Shown here: one piece after another, positions 43,418 through 51,002 of the stretch
How positions within the stretch are numbered: position 1 is the first letter of the stretch
How the letters are laid out: each line of letters begins with the position of its first letter
NCBI GenBank assembly: GCA_025360125.1
Contig: JANYCU010000021.1
Coordinates: 124,001-188,000, forward strand
DNA: 64,000 bases
Direction of reading: 5' to 3'
Source: Armatimonadota bacterium
GTDB lineage: Bacteria; Armatimonadota; Fimbriimonadia; Fimbriimonadales; Fimbriimonadaceae
The notes under the pieces: model-generated
Database searches by the model: none
What the model was told of the DNA's origin: nothing
What the model saw: the letters and a program-made list of their open reading frames with translations, nothing else
Program-made: the position numbers and the translations under genes

Positions 43418-44463
43418 AGTCCCACCTGTTTCAAGAGGAACTCGGCCAATTCGACCCCATGCGAACGAGCATTGATTCCGGGAACCCCGACAGTGTCTCG
43501 AACAAAATCGGACCCCGCGTTATGGTCGGTCACGGGACCACTCATAACGTCGGCTTTGGTGTTAAATTGGTCTCGCAAGAAGATTTGCCCACCCCACGCT
43601 CCGACGGGGTCGTTAGCGCAGAGAACTATAGCCTTGGTTCTGGCAATTATTGCCTTGTCGGAAAGGATATTTTGGACCCCATAGGTGCCCATGATTCCAT
43701 CGCCAAGTTCGGCAATGATGACGTCTGCATCGGTCTCAATCAAAGATTGAAGGATCTTTCGCGCACCCTTGTTTGAGGACGATTCATCGGTGGTCACGAT
43801 TCCTGCATCATTGAATGAGGCAGTGTAATCAGCGCCGTGATCTTGCATGTTCAAGGTGTCTCGAAGGAGGGATACGCCCGTCAGTTTGCATCCAGCGATT
43901 TTGATGCCTTTGGTATGGAAGTGCCGAATGATCTCACATGCCGCAAACGTCTTGCCTGAGTTCATACATGTGCCAGCAATGAAGATGATTGGGGTCTTCT
44001 TTGAATCTTCCAACTCGCCTTTTGGATTGATTGAATTCATCCCAATGTGGGCAGGAACTCCTTTACGCTGAGCGAGCTCAGGAAAAACTAAGACCGACCC
44101 AAGGATCTCAATGCCAAAAGGTGGTCCGATTTGCGGGTTGGCCGAAGTGCACTTACCGATGACTCCACCAAGGTTGAGGACTTGAAGAGTGTCTCCTGGC
44201 TTGATCACCTCAGGGACGTGCCCAGAATAGCCTTGCAGGGCATTTCGGTGGCCCAAAGCACCAACAATGATATCGCCATCATGCAGTGTTACCATTCTTC
44301 CGTCGCAGCTTTCCAGCGTGTTATAAGTTGTCTTTTGTCCAATGACTCGGCCGCAGACCAAGTAGCCCTCTTTTGCGATGATCTCGGATGAAATCCGAAT
44401 CTCTTTGCGAAGGGGAACGTTTTTGGATACTGATCCGATTTTGTCAACGGTTGCGCGGGTCAT
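43414..44463 (-). CDS. P-loop NTPase-fold protein in the arginine operon, unknown function (DUF1611-like?)
   Basis: The 349-residue protein has an N-terminal part of about 150 residues, perhaps a beta-barrel (GYLVCGRVIGQKTTYNTLES, HDGDIIVGALGHRNALQGYS), and a C-terminal P-loop domain with AGTCMNSGKTFAACE (Walker A GTCMNSGKT at 164-172). DADVIIAELGDGIMGTYGVQ and TKAIVLCANDPVGAWGGQ follow. The layout recalls DUF1611 and dethiobiotin-synthetase-like folds. DUF1611 includes a reported D-glutamate N-acetyltransferase (DgcN). It sits between argR and argC with 4-nt overlaps on both sides, so a role in acyl-glutamate formation or in arginine control is likely. This is inference. Confidence 0.6.
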   Translation of the reverse strand: MTRATVDKIGSVSKNVPLRKEIRISSEIIAKEGYLVCGRVIGQKTTYNTLESCDGRMVTLHDGDIIVGALGHRNALQGYSGHVPEVIKPGDTLQVLNLGGVIGKCTSANPQIGPPFGIEILGSVLVFPELAQRKGVPAHIGMNSINPKGELEDSKKTPIIFIAGTCMNSGKTFAACEIIRHFHTKGIKIAGCKLTGVSLLRDTLNMQDHGADYTASFNDAGIVTTDESSSNKGARKILQSLIETDADVIIAELGDGIMGTYGVQNILSDKAIIARTKAIVLCANDPVGAWGGQIFLRDQFNTKADVMSGPVTDHNAGSDFVRDTVGVPGINARSHGVELAEFLLKQVGL

Positions 44464-44879
44464 ATATTTCCTAGAAAAAGCTTAATGGGTTCATGAACTT
44501 CGGAGTTCTCGGTGGCAATAAAGATGGTGTTGTCACCCGCAACTGTTCCTACGATGCCTTGCAGCAATGCGTGATCAACCGCCTCGGCGACGGGTGATGC
44601 GCCACCGCTCTCGGTTTTAACTACGAGCATATTGGGGCCCGCCGTCGAAATTGATTGGATGAAATGGCTCAACCGAATACGATCGGTTCGTCCGGCGGTG
44701 GCTTGGTAGAACCCGCTAATCTTGGAGATTCCAAGCAAACGAAAATCCCGACTGATGGAGGATTGAGTGACATCAAAGCCATTCCGGACCATTTGGGCGA
44801 CAACATCCTCTTGCGCGGAAAAGGTTCCGGTTGAAATGAGTTTGAGGAGTGCCTCGTGTCGAGGATTGCGATTCACCAT
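44460..44879 (-). CDS. argR: Arginine repressor ArgR
   Basis: The 139-residue ArgR has the winged-helix N-terminus RHEALLKLISTGTFSAQEDV, the recognition segment VTQSSISRDFRLLGISKI, and the C-terminal hexamer/arginine domain with LVVKTESGGASPVAEAVDHA and GTVAGDNTIFIA (classical GTxAGDDT has Asn here). With arginine bound, ArgR represses arg genes by binding paired ARG boxes. It is first in its own operon and lies just downstream of two palindromic sites, so it is probably autoregulated. Confidence 0.95.
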   Translation of the reverse strand: MVNRNPRHEALLKLISTGTFSAQEDVVAQMVRNGFDVTQSSISRDFRLLGISKISGFYQATAGRTDRIRLSHFIQSISTAGPNMLVVKTESGGASPVAEAVDHALLQGIVGTVAGDNTIFIATENSEVHEPIKLFLGNI

Positions 44880-44883
44880 ACTG

Positions 44884-44920
44884 ATGCATAATTATGCATA
44901 ATAAATTGCATAATATGCAA
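44884..44920. promoter_or_regulatory. Paired palindromic ARG-box-like operators upstream of argR
   Basis: ATGCATAATTATGCAT (44884-44899) is a perfect 16-bp palindrome. TTGCATAATATGCAA (44906-44920) is a perfect palindrome around one central base. Their centres are about 21 bp apart, two helical turns, which suits an ArgR hexamer. They lie 5-41 nt upstream of the argR start codon and would cover the promoter or first transcribed bases of the whole operon. The core TGCAT-N-ATGCA differs from the enterobacterial TGAAT-N-ATTCA. Confidence 0.85.
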
Positions 44921-44963
44921 CTTCTGAGAATGGGGTTGGAATGGCAAGTTAGCTAAAAGCTCT

Positions 44964-45275
44964 TTACCTCACAAAATGAATCTTTGGCTCACTCATGTTG
45001 TCTAGCAACATAACTGCTGTTACGGGCATCGGGCGCTCTTTGGCAACATCTCGAGCTTCGTCAAACGTAAGCTCCACAATTTTCAGGCCATCGAGATTGA
45101 TGAACTGACCAAAGTTCGCGGCTCCGGCTTCGGTGCTGAAGCAAGCCAATCCGTGAATGTTCTGGTGACAATAGCAGCCGTAGCGCTTACTGGTGATGTG
45201 GTTGAGGACAAACACGCTCGCTGGGAACTCATTGTCAAGTCCTAAAATCGGTTGAATCAGCGTTTGCATATCCAT
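44964..45275 (-). CDS. Small protein of unknown function
   Basis: This 103-residue protein, probably soluble, has an aromatic and His/Cys-containing centre (KRYGCYCHQNIHGLACFSTE, about 30-49) and a C-terminus VTAVMLLDNMSEPKIHFVR. The form, with alternating beta strands and AANFGQFINLDGLKIVELTF, recalls small SseB-like or nuclease-inhibitor-like folds, but I do not assign a family. It lies 44 nt upstream of the argR operators on the same strand as argR. Arginine genes show no clear link to it. Confidence 0.45.
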   Translation of the reverse strand: MDMQTLIQPILGLDNEFPASVFVLNHITSKRYGCYCHQNIHGLACFSTEAGAANFGQFINLDGLKIVELTFDEARDVAKERPMPVTAVMLLDNMSEPKIHFVR

Positions 45276-45457
45276 GTTCTCCGTACATAAAGGTTTTCGG
45301 GAATTATGCCGGGTTCTTTAGGTTCGGCGAAAATCTCTGGTAATTCGGCGGGCTGTTAATAGTCGGGAGTTTAGAGTCTGGTGTTCGGAGTTACTCCAAA
45401 ATCTGATGTCTGAGGGCTGACAGCTGAAAGCTATTTCGGGTATATTTTTGTCCTTAC

Positions 45458-45533
45458 CCGGACGTAGCTCAATGGATAGAGCATCAGTCTTCGGAACTGA
45501 GGGTTGGGGGTTCGAGTCCCTTCGTCCGGGCCA
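45458..45533 (+). tRNA. tRNA-Arg(UCG)
   Basis: A full cloverleaf is visible: acceptor CCGGACG / CGTCCGG, D arm GCTC-AATGGATA-GAGC, anticodon stem TCAGT/ACTGA with loop CTTCGGA, T arm with TTCGAGT, discriminator G and an encoded CCA at 45531-45533. The anticodon TCG reads CGA and, with wobble, other CGN arginine codons. A run of seven T follows at once (45534-45540) and may terminate it. It lies between the small unknown gene and a convergent thioredoxin-like gene. Confidence 0.95.
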
Positions 45534-45538
45534 TTTTT

Positions 45539-46228
45539 TTATTCTTTGATGGCTTTATAACCATCAAATGTACAGCCGCTGGTCTTGATCTTAGGCGCAT
45601 AGGCCGCATCAAATGGTTTCGCTGTTTCTCCGAGTAACTTCGACATTTCTTGGTTCATTTCGGCAAGGTAGTCCATGGAATAACCCGCCCATCGCTTCAC
45701 TATCAGGCCATTTTGGTCCAGGAGAGTGCTGTACACCGAAGCGGGAGCCTGGTATGACTCCATCACATCAAGCTTTGGATTGGTGACGACGGGATACGGA
45801 ATTTTGAGGTCGGCTGCCCATTTCTTCGCATCGTCAAATTTCGCGTCGGTGATCTCAATGAACTCAATCTTGCCGTCAAAGTGGTGATAGAGCTTCTGAA
45901 TAATCGGCTCAGCATCAAAACTGCAAGGGCAACCCTGCTTCACAAAGAACAAAAACTGCGGCTTTGGCCCTTGGCCACCAATCAAAACAGGCTTGCCCGT
46001 CGTATCGGGGAGTTTAAAGAACTTGCCGATTTTGCGGTCAAGTCTTTTAACACTATTCGCCATCTCCTCGGTAACCGGGTGTCTGGGCTGGCCCAGGCTG
46101 GTATCGGGTCCAACAATTCCGATTCCCGGAACGTATCTGCCTCGAACTGACGCCATGTACGCCATTGCGGCTCCAGCAAGAATGAGGAGTCCGGAAAAGA
46201 CCAGGGCAGCAATTCGAAGCGGTTTCAC
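45539..46228 (-). CDS. Membrane-anchored thioredoxin-like protein
   Basis: The 229-residue protein has an N-terminal anchor or signal (RIAALVFSGLLILAGAAMAYMA, about 5-26 shown in part). A thioredoxin-like domain follows with KQGCPCSFDAEPIIQKLYHH, where CPC could be the active or metal site, followed by FIEITDAKFDDAKKWAADLK and PVVTNPKLDVMESYQAPASV. It probably faces the periplasm and may handle disulphides or metals. The C-terminus has a third Cys (SGCTFDGYK). The stop codon TAA uses the T-run at the tRNA-Arg end. Confidence 0.7.
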   Translation of the reverse strand: MKPLRIAALVFSGLLILAGAAMAYMASVRGRYVPGIGIVGPDTSLGQPRHPVTEEMANSVKRLDRKIGKFFKLPDTTGKPVLIGGQGPKPQFLFFVKQGCPCSFDAEPIIQKLYHHFDGKIEFIEITDAKFDDAKKWAADLKIPYPVVTNPKLDVMESYQAPASVYSTLLDQNGLIVKRWAGYSMDYLAEMNQEMSKLLGETAKPFDAAYAPKIKTSGCTFDGYKAIKE

Positions 46229-46287
46229 AGTACCTTCAGTTTATCTCTTGTTGTTTCTACGGATTGTCCGTAGAATTAGTGACCTGT

Positions 46288-47511
46288 ATGGCGCTATTCA
46301 TTTCAGCCCTCAAGTCGATGGTCAGTATTCGAACGATTCTGTTCGGCTGCGCCACGTTGGCGTTCTTCACGACGATGACTTACTTTATCGTTACACCCAG
46401 AGTCGCCGAGGCAAAGGGATATGGATTTGGTCGGACATCAGGAACCCTAAATGCTGTAACTTCCATGCTCGATGGAGTAATCACAAGTGCAAAATCTGAT
46501 CCTAGCAGCCCGTTACCTAACCTAGGAGGTGCCGAACTTGCGCTGAAGGGAGCCCAAGTAGAGAGTATCAAGCGATCAACTAAAGGAACTATTCTCCCTT
46601 ACATTTCTGGTCTATTGGCCTCAATCAAAGAGTACCAACAGTTCATTGATGCCCACAAAGATCAGGAAGCAAGACTGGTTCTGACCGCAGGTCTGAATTC
46701 TTCAAACCAAGCCCTCAAGCAAATACTTGCCAAGACCAACGAACAAGTCAACGATCAAATCGAGTCTGCGCCAAAAATCGCGTCGATATCAAAACTTGTC
46801 TTGAGCATTACTGTTCTCATCGGGATCCTTGCGTTTGTTCAATCTTTGTCAAGTTTCGGATTCGGCAACGAAAAGAAATGGAAGCTAGAAGCACTAGACC
46901 ACAGTATCGGTAGGCCAGCCCTTACTGCATTGGGTCAATTCATCGCTAAGAGAGCAGAACGGGAAGATGATCAGCCAACTCGCGCAGCAGCGGCAAATCT
47001 CATTTATGGGTCGATCGTATCACCTGCCTTAGATAACTTTGTTTCTGCCAGTTCCATCACTTTTGAATTCGACCGCCACGATCTTGCCCGTGAAATCGAA
47101 TTTGCGTCTTCGTATCTCTTTTTCATCAATGAAGGCAAGTCATCAGAAAGTGACTTCCCACATGGCGTCTGCGAAATTGTGTGTCGCCGAGGCGTCATCG
47201 GCCTGAGCCTTATTCATTGGATGGATAACCTTCGCCACGACTTGAAAGTCAAAGAATTCGCCATGACTCATGATCAGCACGACGAAAAGTGGCGAGTGAT
47301 AATCGAGACGGTTGGCGGAGAGATTCACCCTGACGCCTATCAGAACATCTCATCGAAAATGGCACTCAAAGCTGGCATCGACAAAGACCATGCCGAGTCA
47401 ATTGACCTAGTCCGTGCGACCCTCCGAAGGCTCGCAGACTCCTTTACTGTCACCCACGAAAATGGCAACATTCGACTGTCGGTTTGGTTCCCCGGCCAAC
47501 CCAAGACCTAA
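46288..47511 (+). CDS. Two-helix membrane protein, possible degenerate sensor-kinase-like C-terminus
   Basis: Protein of about 407 residues from ATG 46288 (a TTG at 46264 is less likely). One hydrophobic helix lies at the N-terminus (TILFGCATLAFFTTMTYFIV) and a second near residue 175 (LVLSITVLIGILAFVQSLSS), enclosing a roughly 120-residue exported helical domain. The cytoplasmic part has LDHSIGRPALTALGQFIAKR, faintly like a histidine-kinase H-box, and ends NGNIRLSVWFPGQP, faintly like the end of a kinase ATPase domain. The N, G1 and G2 boxes are not evident. It precedes a response regulator by 157 nt, which supports a signalling role. Confidence 0.5.
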   Translation: MALFISALKSMVSIRTILFGCATLAFFTTMTYFIVTPRVAEAKGYGFGRTSGTLNAVTSMLDGVITSAKSDPSSPLPNLGGAELALKGAQVESIKRSTKGTILPYISGLLASIKEYQQFIDAHKDQEARLVLTAGLNSSNQALKQILAKTNEQVNDQIESAPKIASISKLVLSITVLIGILAFVQSLSSFGFGNEKKWKLEALDHSIGRPALTALGQFIAKRAEREDDQPTRAAAANLIYGSIVSPALDNFVSASSITFEFDRHDLAREIEFASSYLFFINEGKSSESDFPHGVCEIVCRRGVIGLSLIHWMDNLRHDLKVKEFAMTHDQHDEKWRVIIETVGGEIHPDAYQNISSKMALKAGIDKDHAESIDLVRATLRRLADSFTVTHENGNIRLSVWFPGQPKT

Positions 47512-47668
47512 AAATCTGGTACACGAATTCTAAAACTACGTGTCCATTTACCTATATCTATTCGGGAATCATCCATAATTACCTGTTGGGGCCACCCCCA
47601 TTGATCGCTCTCTGGCGTATACATAAACAGAGAAGCATTCAAATGATTGGCCATGGTTCGGAGGATTA

Positions 47669-48418
47669 TTGAGCTCCAAAATACTCATCGTTGACGACGA
47701 AGCAACAATTTTAAAAATGATGGAATTGGTTCTTGCCAATGCAGGATATTCCGTCACAACTGCCCAAAGCGGTCCAGAAGCCCTCCAAATTTACGGCAAT
47801 GGCGCGGGCTTTGACCTCGTCATAACCGATTACAAGATGCCGGAGATGAATGGTATTGAGCTTGAGGGCGAGATACTTCGACGCGATCCATCAGCCAAAG
47901 TTCTGTTGGTTTCAGGCTACGGCGGAATAGATACCGCCCTTGAGGGTCTCAATAAGGGTGCGATGGACTTTCTCAGAAAGCCTTTTGGTCCCGAAGTTCT
48001 TCGCGATGCCGTTCGATCGGTTCTCGAACGAGATAAGCAGCAATCGCCCGTCACTGCAGTCTGCCGAGAGTTCAGCCGACAGAGCATCAACGGCACGTCG
48101 TTTGAGTTGAAGGACAAGCACTTTGACGAACAATTTGGCGACCTAACATGCGACTTTGAAATCACAACTCAAGCAGGCGTTCAGCCGCTAACCGTCGTGA
48201 TGCCCGCCTTTATTCAAGAACTTATCAAAGCATACATCGATAGTGAGGAGGTTCCTTGCGGTGACCGATTCTTCGAGGCGATTTGCGAGGAAACGGTATC
48301 TTCTGAACTGAAGGAAAATCGAGGAGTGCCCCACGACGGAACAATCGTGATTGACGATTTAACGAAAGATGTTCAGAATTGGATTGACTCAATGGTAAGT
48401 GTAGCGGTGGCAACTTAA
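47669..48418 (+). CDS. Response regulator with receiver domain and unknown output domain
   Basis: The 249-residue protein starts at TTG 47669, just after GGAGGA (47660-47665). The receiver is complete: SKILIVDDEA, phospho-acceptor Asp54 in LVITDYKMPEM, Ser in VLLVSGYGG and Lys in DFLRKPFGPE. Residues 130-249 form an unrecognised output domain (INGTSFELKDKHFDEQFGDL, FIQELIKAYIDSEEVPCGD) with no helix-turn-helix or GGDEF. It lies between the sensor-like membrane gene and the KdpD-N/Usp gene, 1 nt upstream of the latter, so these probably work together. Confidence 0.82.
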   Translation: MSSKILIVDDEATILKMMELVLANAGYSVTTAQSGPEALQIYGNGAGFDLVITDYKMPEMNGIELEGEILRRDPSAKVLLVSGYGGIDTALEGLNKGAMDFLRKPFGPEVLRDAVRSVLERDKQQSPVTAVCREFSRQSINGTSFELKDKHFDEQFGDLTCDFEITTQAGVQPLTVVMPAFIQELIKAYIDSEEVPCGDRFFEAICEETVSSELKENRGVPHDGTIVIDDLTKDVQNWIDSMVSVAVAT

Positions 48419-48419
48419 T

Positions 48420-49496
48420 ATGCCTGGAAAAATTAAAATCTTTTTGGGCTATGCCCCTGGTGTTGGCAAAGCAAAAGTCATGGTCGAGGAAGCCCGACGT
48501 CGCAAGCTTCGTGGTGAAGATTGCGTCTTAGCCATCCTTTCCGAAGGCGACCGCCTCATCGTCAATGCTGACCTAAGTTCGGGCCTAGATTTCGTTCAAC
48601 CCCTAACCTTTGAGTACGGCGGAACAACTGGACGAGAAATCAACATTCCCGCAATTCTCGAGAGACATCCACATACGGTTTTGATCGATAACCTCGGCCA
48701 TGTCAATGTTCCCGGTTCGTCGCATGCCTTTCGATGGCAAGACGCCGAGGAAATACTTCAAAACGGCATTAATGTCATCGCTACAATGAACGTAGAGAGC
48801 TTGGAAAGCCTTAAAGACGATATCTTTGAGATTACAAGCAAGGAAGTGACCGATACAGTTCCTGATCGACTTTTCCATCAAGCCGAAGAAGTAGAGTTGG
48901 TTGACCTAACTCCCCAAGCACTTCGAAACCGAATTAAGCGCGGTGAAATTATTGTTGCGGACAAGATTGAGGCTGGCCTTACTGGCTACTACAGTGAAGC
49001 CGTGCTCAATGCTCTCCGTGAAATTGCGATGCGCGAAGTCGCACACCGAGTCGATGAAGACCTCATTGCCTGGAGAAAACAACAACGAATAGCCCGCCCT
49101 TGGCAGGCGACTGATCGCATTTTGATTTGTATCTCACCAACTAGATCGTCTCTCCGGCTAATTCGTCGAGGATGGCGAATTGCCCAGAAAATGCAAGGTG
49201 AAGCCAAAGCGGTTTATGTTGAAGAGCAGAAACTGCCTGAGAGTTCCCAGCGAATCCTCCAAGACGACTTTAAGCTTTGCGAGCGACTCGGAATTCCAAC
49301 CTCAACCCTAACTGGCGAACCTGCTGACGCAATCATCAAGTACGTGCAGGACAATAACGTGACCCAGATCATCATCGGCCACAGCGACCGAACCAAGATT
49401 CAAGAATTCATCAAAGGTTCTTTGATGTTAGACCTGGCCAAGCAGTTAAAGACGGTCGATATTCTCGTCGTGGCCACCGAACAGCCTCGCCATTGA
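48420..49496 (+). CDS. KdpD N-terminal domain fused to a Usp domain, no kinase domain
   Basis: The 358-residue protein aligns by eye with the first 370 residues of the KdpD potassium sensor: IFLGYAPGVGKAKVMVEEARRRK, RWQDAEEILQNGINVIATMNVESLESL, PDRLFHQAEEVELVDL and LNALREIAMREVAHRVDEDL (quoted in part). A Usp domain runs from about 231 (RILICISPTRSSLRLIRRG). Canonical Walker A GAAPGVGKT is changed to GYAPGVGKA and the DELAHTN box to DNLGHVN, so ATP hydrolysis is doubtful. No kdpFABC or kinase domain is present. Similar short KdpD proteins exist in some other phyla. It may sense K+, ATP or a cyclic nucleotide. Confidence 0.85.
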   Translation: MPGKIKIFLGYAPGVGKAKVMVEEARRRKLRGEDCVLAILSEGDRLIVNADLSSGLDFVQPLTFEYGGTTGREINIPAILERHPHTVLIDNLGHVNVPGSSHAFRWQDAEEILQNGINVIATMNVESLESLKDDIFEITSKEVTDTVPDRLFHQAEEVELVDLTPQALRNRIKRGEIIVADKIEAGLTGYYSEAVLNALREIAMREVAHRVDEDLIAWRKQQRIARPWQATDRILICISPTRSSLRLIRRGWRIAQKMQGEAKAVYVEEQKLPESSQRILQDDFKLCERLGIPTSTLTGEPADAIIKYVQDNNVTQIIIGHSDRTKIQEFIKGSLMLDLAKQLKTVDILVVATEQPRH

Positions 49497-49505
49497 TAAC
49501 TCCGC

Positions 49506-49829
49506 TTACCGCTGCCAACCTGGCAGTGGAGCGAAGTTTTCGATGTGCTGGTGGGGGAAGATGTCGATTCCGAACGCAGACTTGACGTTGTAAGCCCAGA
49601 ATCCGGCGATCAACGTGAACGAAAGCGCGAACGCCAATGCATGGGCTTTATCGCTTCGGCTCTTTGAGCAAATCTGAAAATTGTAAACCACTAACGAAAC
49701 GCGCTCGACCAGCGAGTAAGGCTTCGTAACCTTGGTCGCAACCACGTCCGTTTTGGGAACAACAATATAGATAACTTCAGGTGACTGTTGCTCTTCAATG
49801 GGGAGGTGATGGATCGGCAGTGCGCTCAT
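49506..49829 (-). CDS. Small protein with one transmembrane helix, unknown
   Basis: This 107-residue protein has a polar N-terminus (IHHLPIEEQQSPEVIYIVVP), one hydrophobic segment about 70-88 (ALAFALSFTLIAGFWAYNVK) and a short tail with HQH. No family is recognised. It is convergent with the KdpD-N/Usp gene (9-nt gap). Composition and a good length suggest it is real, but no function can be proposed. Confidence 0.5.
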   Translation of the reverse strand: MSALPIHHLPIEEQQSPEVIYIVVPKTDVVATKVTKPYSLVERVSLVVYNFQICSKSRSDKAHALAFALSFTLIAGFWAYNVKSAFGIDIFPHQHIENFAPLPGWQR

Positions 49830-49907
49830 TACATTGAGGTCCTTCCCGAATCACTCCGAATCAAAACCAGTAGTTTTCTCGGTAATGATTGAATTCACCC
49901 ACAAAAA

Positions 49908-49940
49908 TGCCCCCTCTCCAAACGGATCGGGGGCAATTGT
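49908..49940. terminator. Bidirectional hairpin terminator
   Basis: TGCCCCC (49908-49914) and GGGGGCA (49929-49935) form a 7-bp GC-rich stem with a 14-nt loop. T-rich sequence follows in both directions: TTGTTTTTT after it on the plus strand, and TTTTTG after it on the minus strand. It is placed just downstream of the beta-propeller gene stop at 49944. Confidence 0.75.
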
Positions 49941-49943
49941 TTT

Positions 49944-50963
49944 TTATACTCTTCGAAGGAGAGTGACTCGACCTTGTGGTACCCACTCAACCACGAGAAT
50001 GTCCCGCTTGTTGATCCAGGCGGCACCGTGCGGATGCACAAAGTGTCCAGCAACAAACTTTTCTCGTGGCTGACCTCGCAGGTCGCCATCGCCCTTACCA
50101 TCACCTAATTGGGCAATGGCCTCATTTTTTCCGTCGAGAATCGTAACTCGGCTGGCAAGGTCAGGAATCAGCATCAATTCGTGGTTGAAATGGATGTGGC
50201 AAGGCTGTCGGACAGGATCTTTCACGAAACTGAGGTGCTTACCTTCCATATCGAAATACTGAAGTCGGTTATTTCCTCGGTCAGCAACCAACAGTCGATT
50301 GTTCCCTTTTACTCGGTCATCGACCCAAAGGCCGTGGGGACATGAGACCTGACCTGCTTCCGAACCTGGCCCGATAATCGTCTTCACGTACTTACCGTCC
50401 TTCGTGTAGCGGTGAATATAGCTTGAGCCGTAGCCGTCGCCAACAAAGAAGTCATCGCTGCCCGGAATAAACGCCACGTTGGTCGGATTCCAACCGTCAT
50501 TGCCCTTATACTTGCCGGATTCAGTCGGGGCGGAAAATTCCCACACAATTCGACCATTTAAGTCAGACTTCGCTACCAACCGTCGATTGACGTCGCAAAT
50601 ATAAAGAAACTCTTCCGATCCTTCTTTCCGAAGGTCAAGACCGTGACCGCCACCCGCAAACTCAGAGCCGAACGACTTAATAAACTTTCCTTTCTGATCG
50701 TAGACTACAATAGCATCGCGGCTGACGCTTCCGCTACCAACCGTATGAGCAATGTAAATGTGACCTTGAGCGTCAGTCGTGACCCCATGGGTATCTCCCC
50801 ACTTCAAATTCATCGGTGGTTGAATCCAATCATGAATGATCTCGTAGGTATGTTCACCTTGACCTGTGATCATTAATTTCTTTGGATTATTTTGGCCTTT
50901 GACAACGCTAGCAAGCGCCAATGAAGATGCTCCAACGAGTACATCTCTTCGGGAGAGTTCCAT
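49944..50963 (-). CDS. Tat-exported NHL-type beta-propeller protein
   Basis: Start ATG 50963 gives MELSRRDVLVGASSLALASV, a twin-arginine signal (SRRDVLVG) with hydrophobic core, so the protein (about 339 residues) is probably exported folded. Repeated units such as HGVTTDAQGHIYIAHTVGSG, IVVYDQKGKFIKSFGSEFA, IHRYTKDGKYVKTIIGPGSE and NRLLVADRGNNRLQYFDME are NHL/six-bladed propeller strands. Relatives include peptidyl-glycine lyase-like and lactonase-like enzymes and binding proteins. It ends before a hairpin terminator and is divergent in function from neighbouring sugar genes. Confidence 0.8.
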   Translation of the reverse strand: MELSRRDVLVGASSLALASVVKGQNNPKKLMITGQGEHTYEIIHDWIQPPMNLKWGDTHGVTTDAQGHIYIAHTVGSGSVSRDAIVVYDQKGKFIKSFGSEFAGGGHGLDLRKEGSEEFLYICDVNRRLVAKSDLNGRIVWEFSAPTESGKYKGNDGWNPTNVAFIPGSDDFFVGDGYGSSYIHRYTKDGKYVKTIIGPGSEAGQVSCPHGLWVDDRVKGNNRLLVADRGNNRLQYFDMEGKHLSFVKDPVRQPCHIHFNHELMLIPDLASRVTILDGKNEAIAQLGDGKGDGDLRGQPREKFVAGHFVHPHGAAWINKRDILVVEWVPQGRVTLLRRV

Positions 50964-51002
50964 CGTTAGAGTATCTTCTATTTTCGGTAAAAACACAAGG
51001 GC

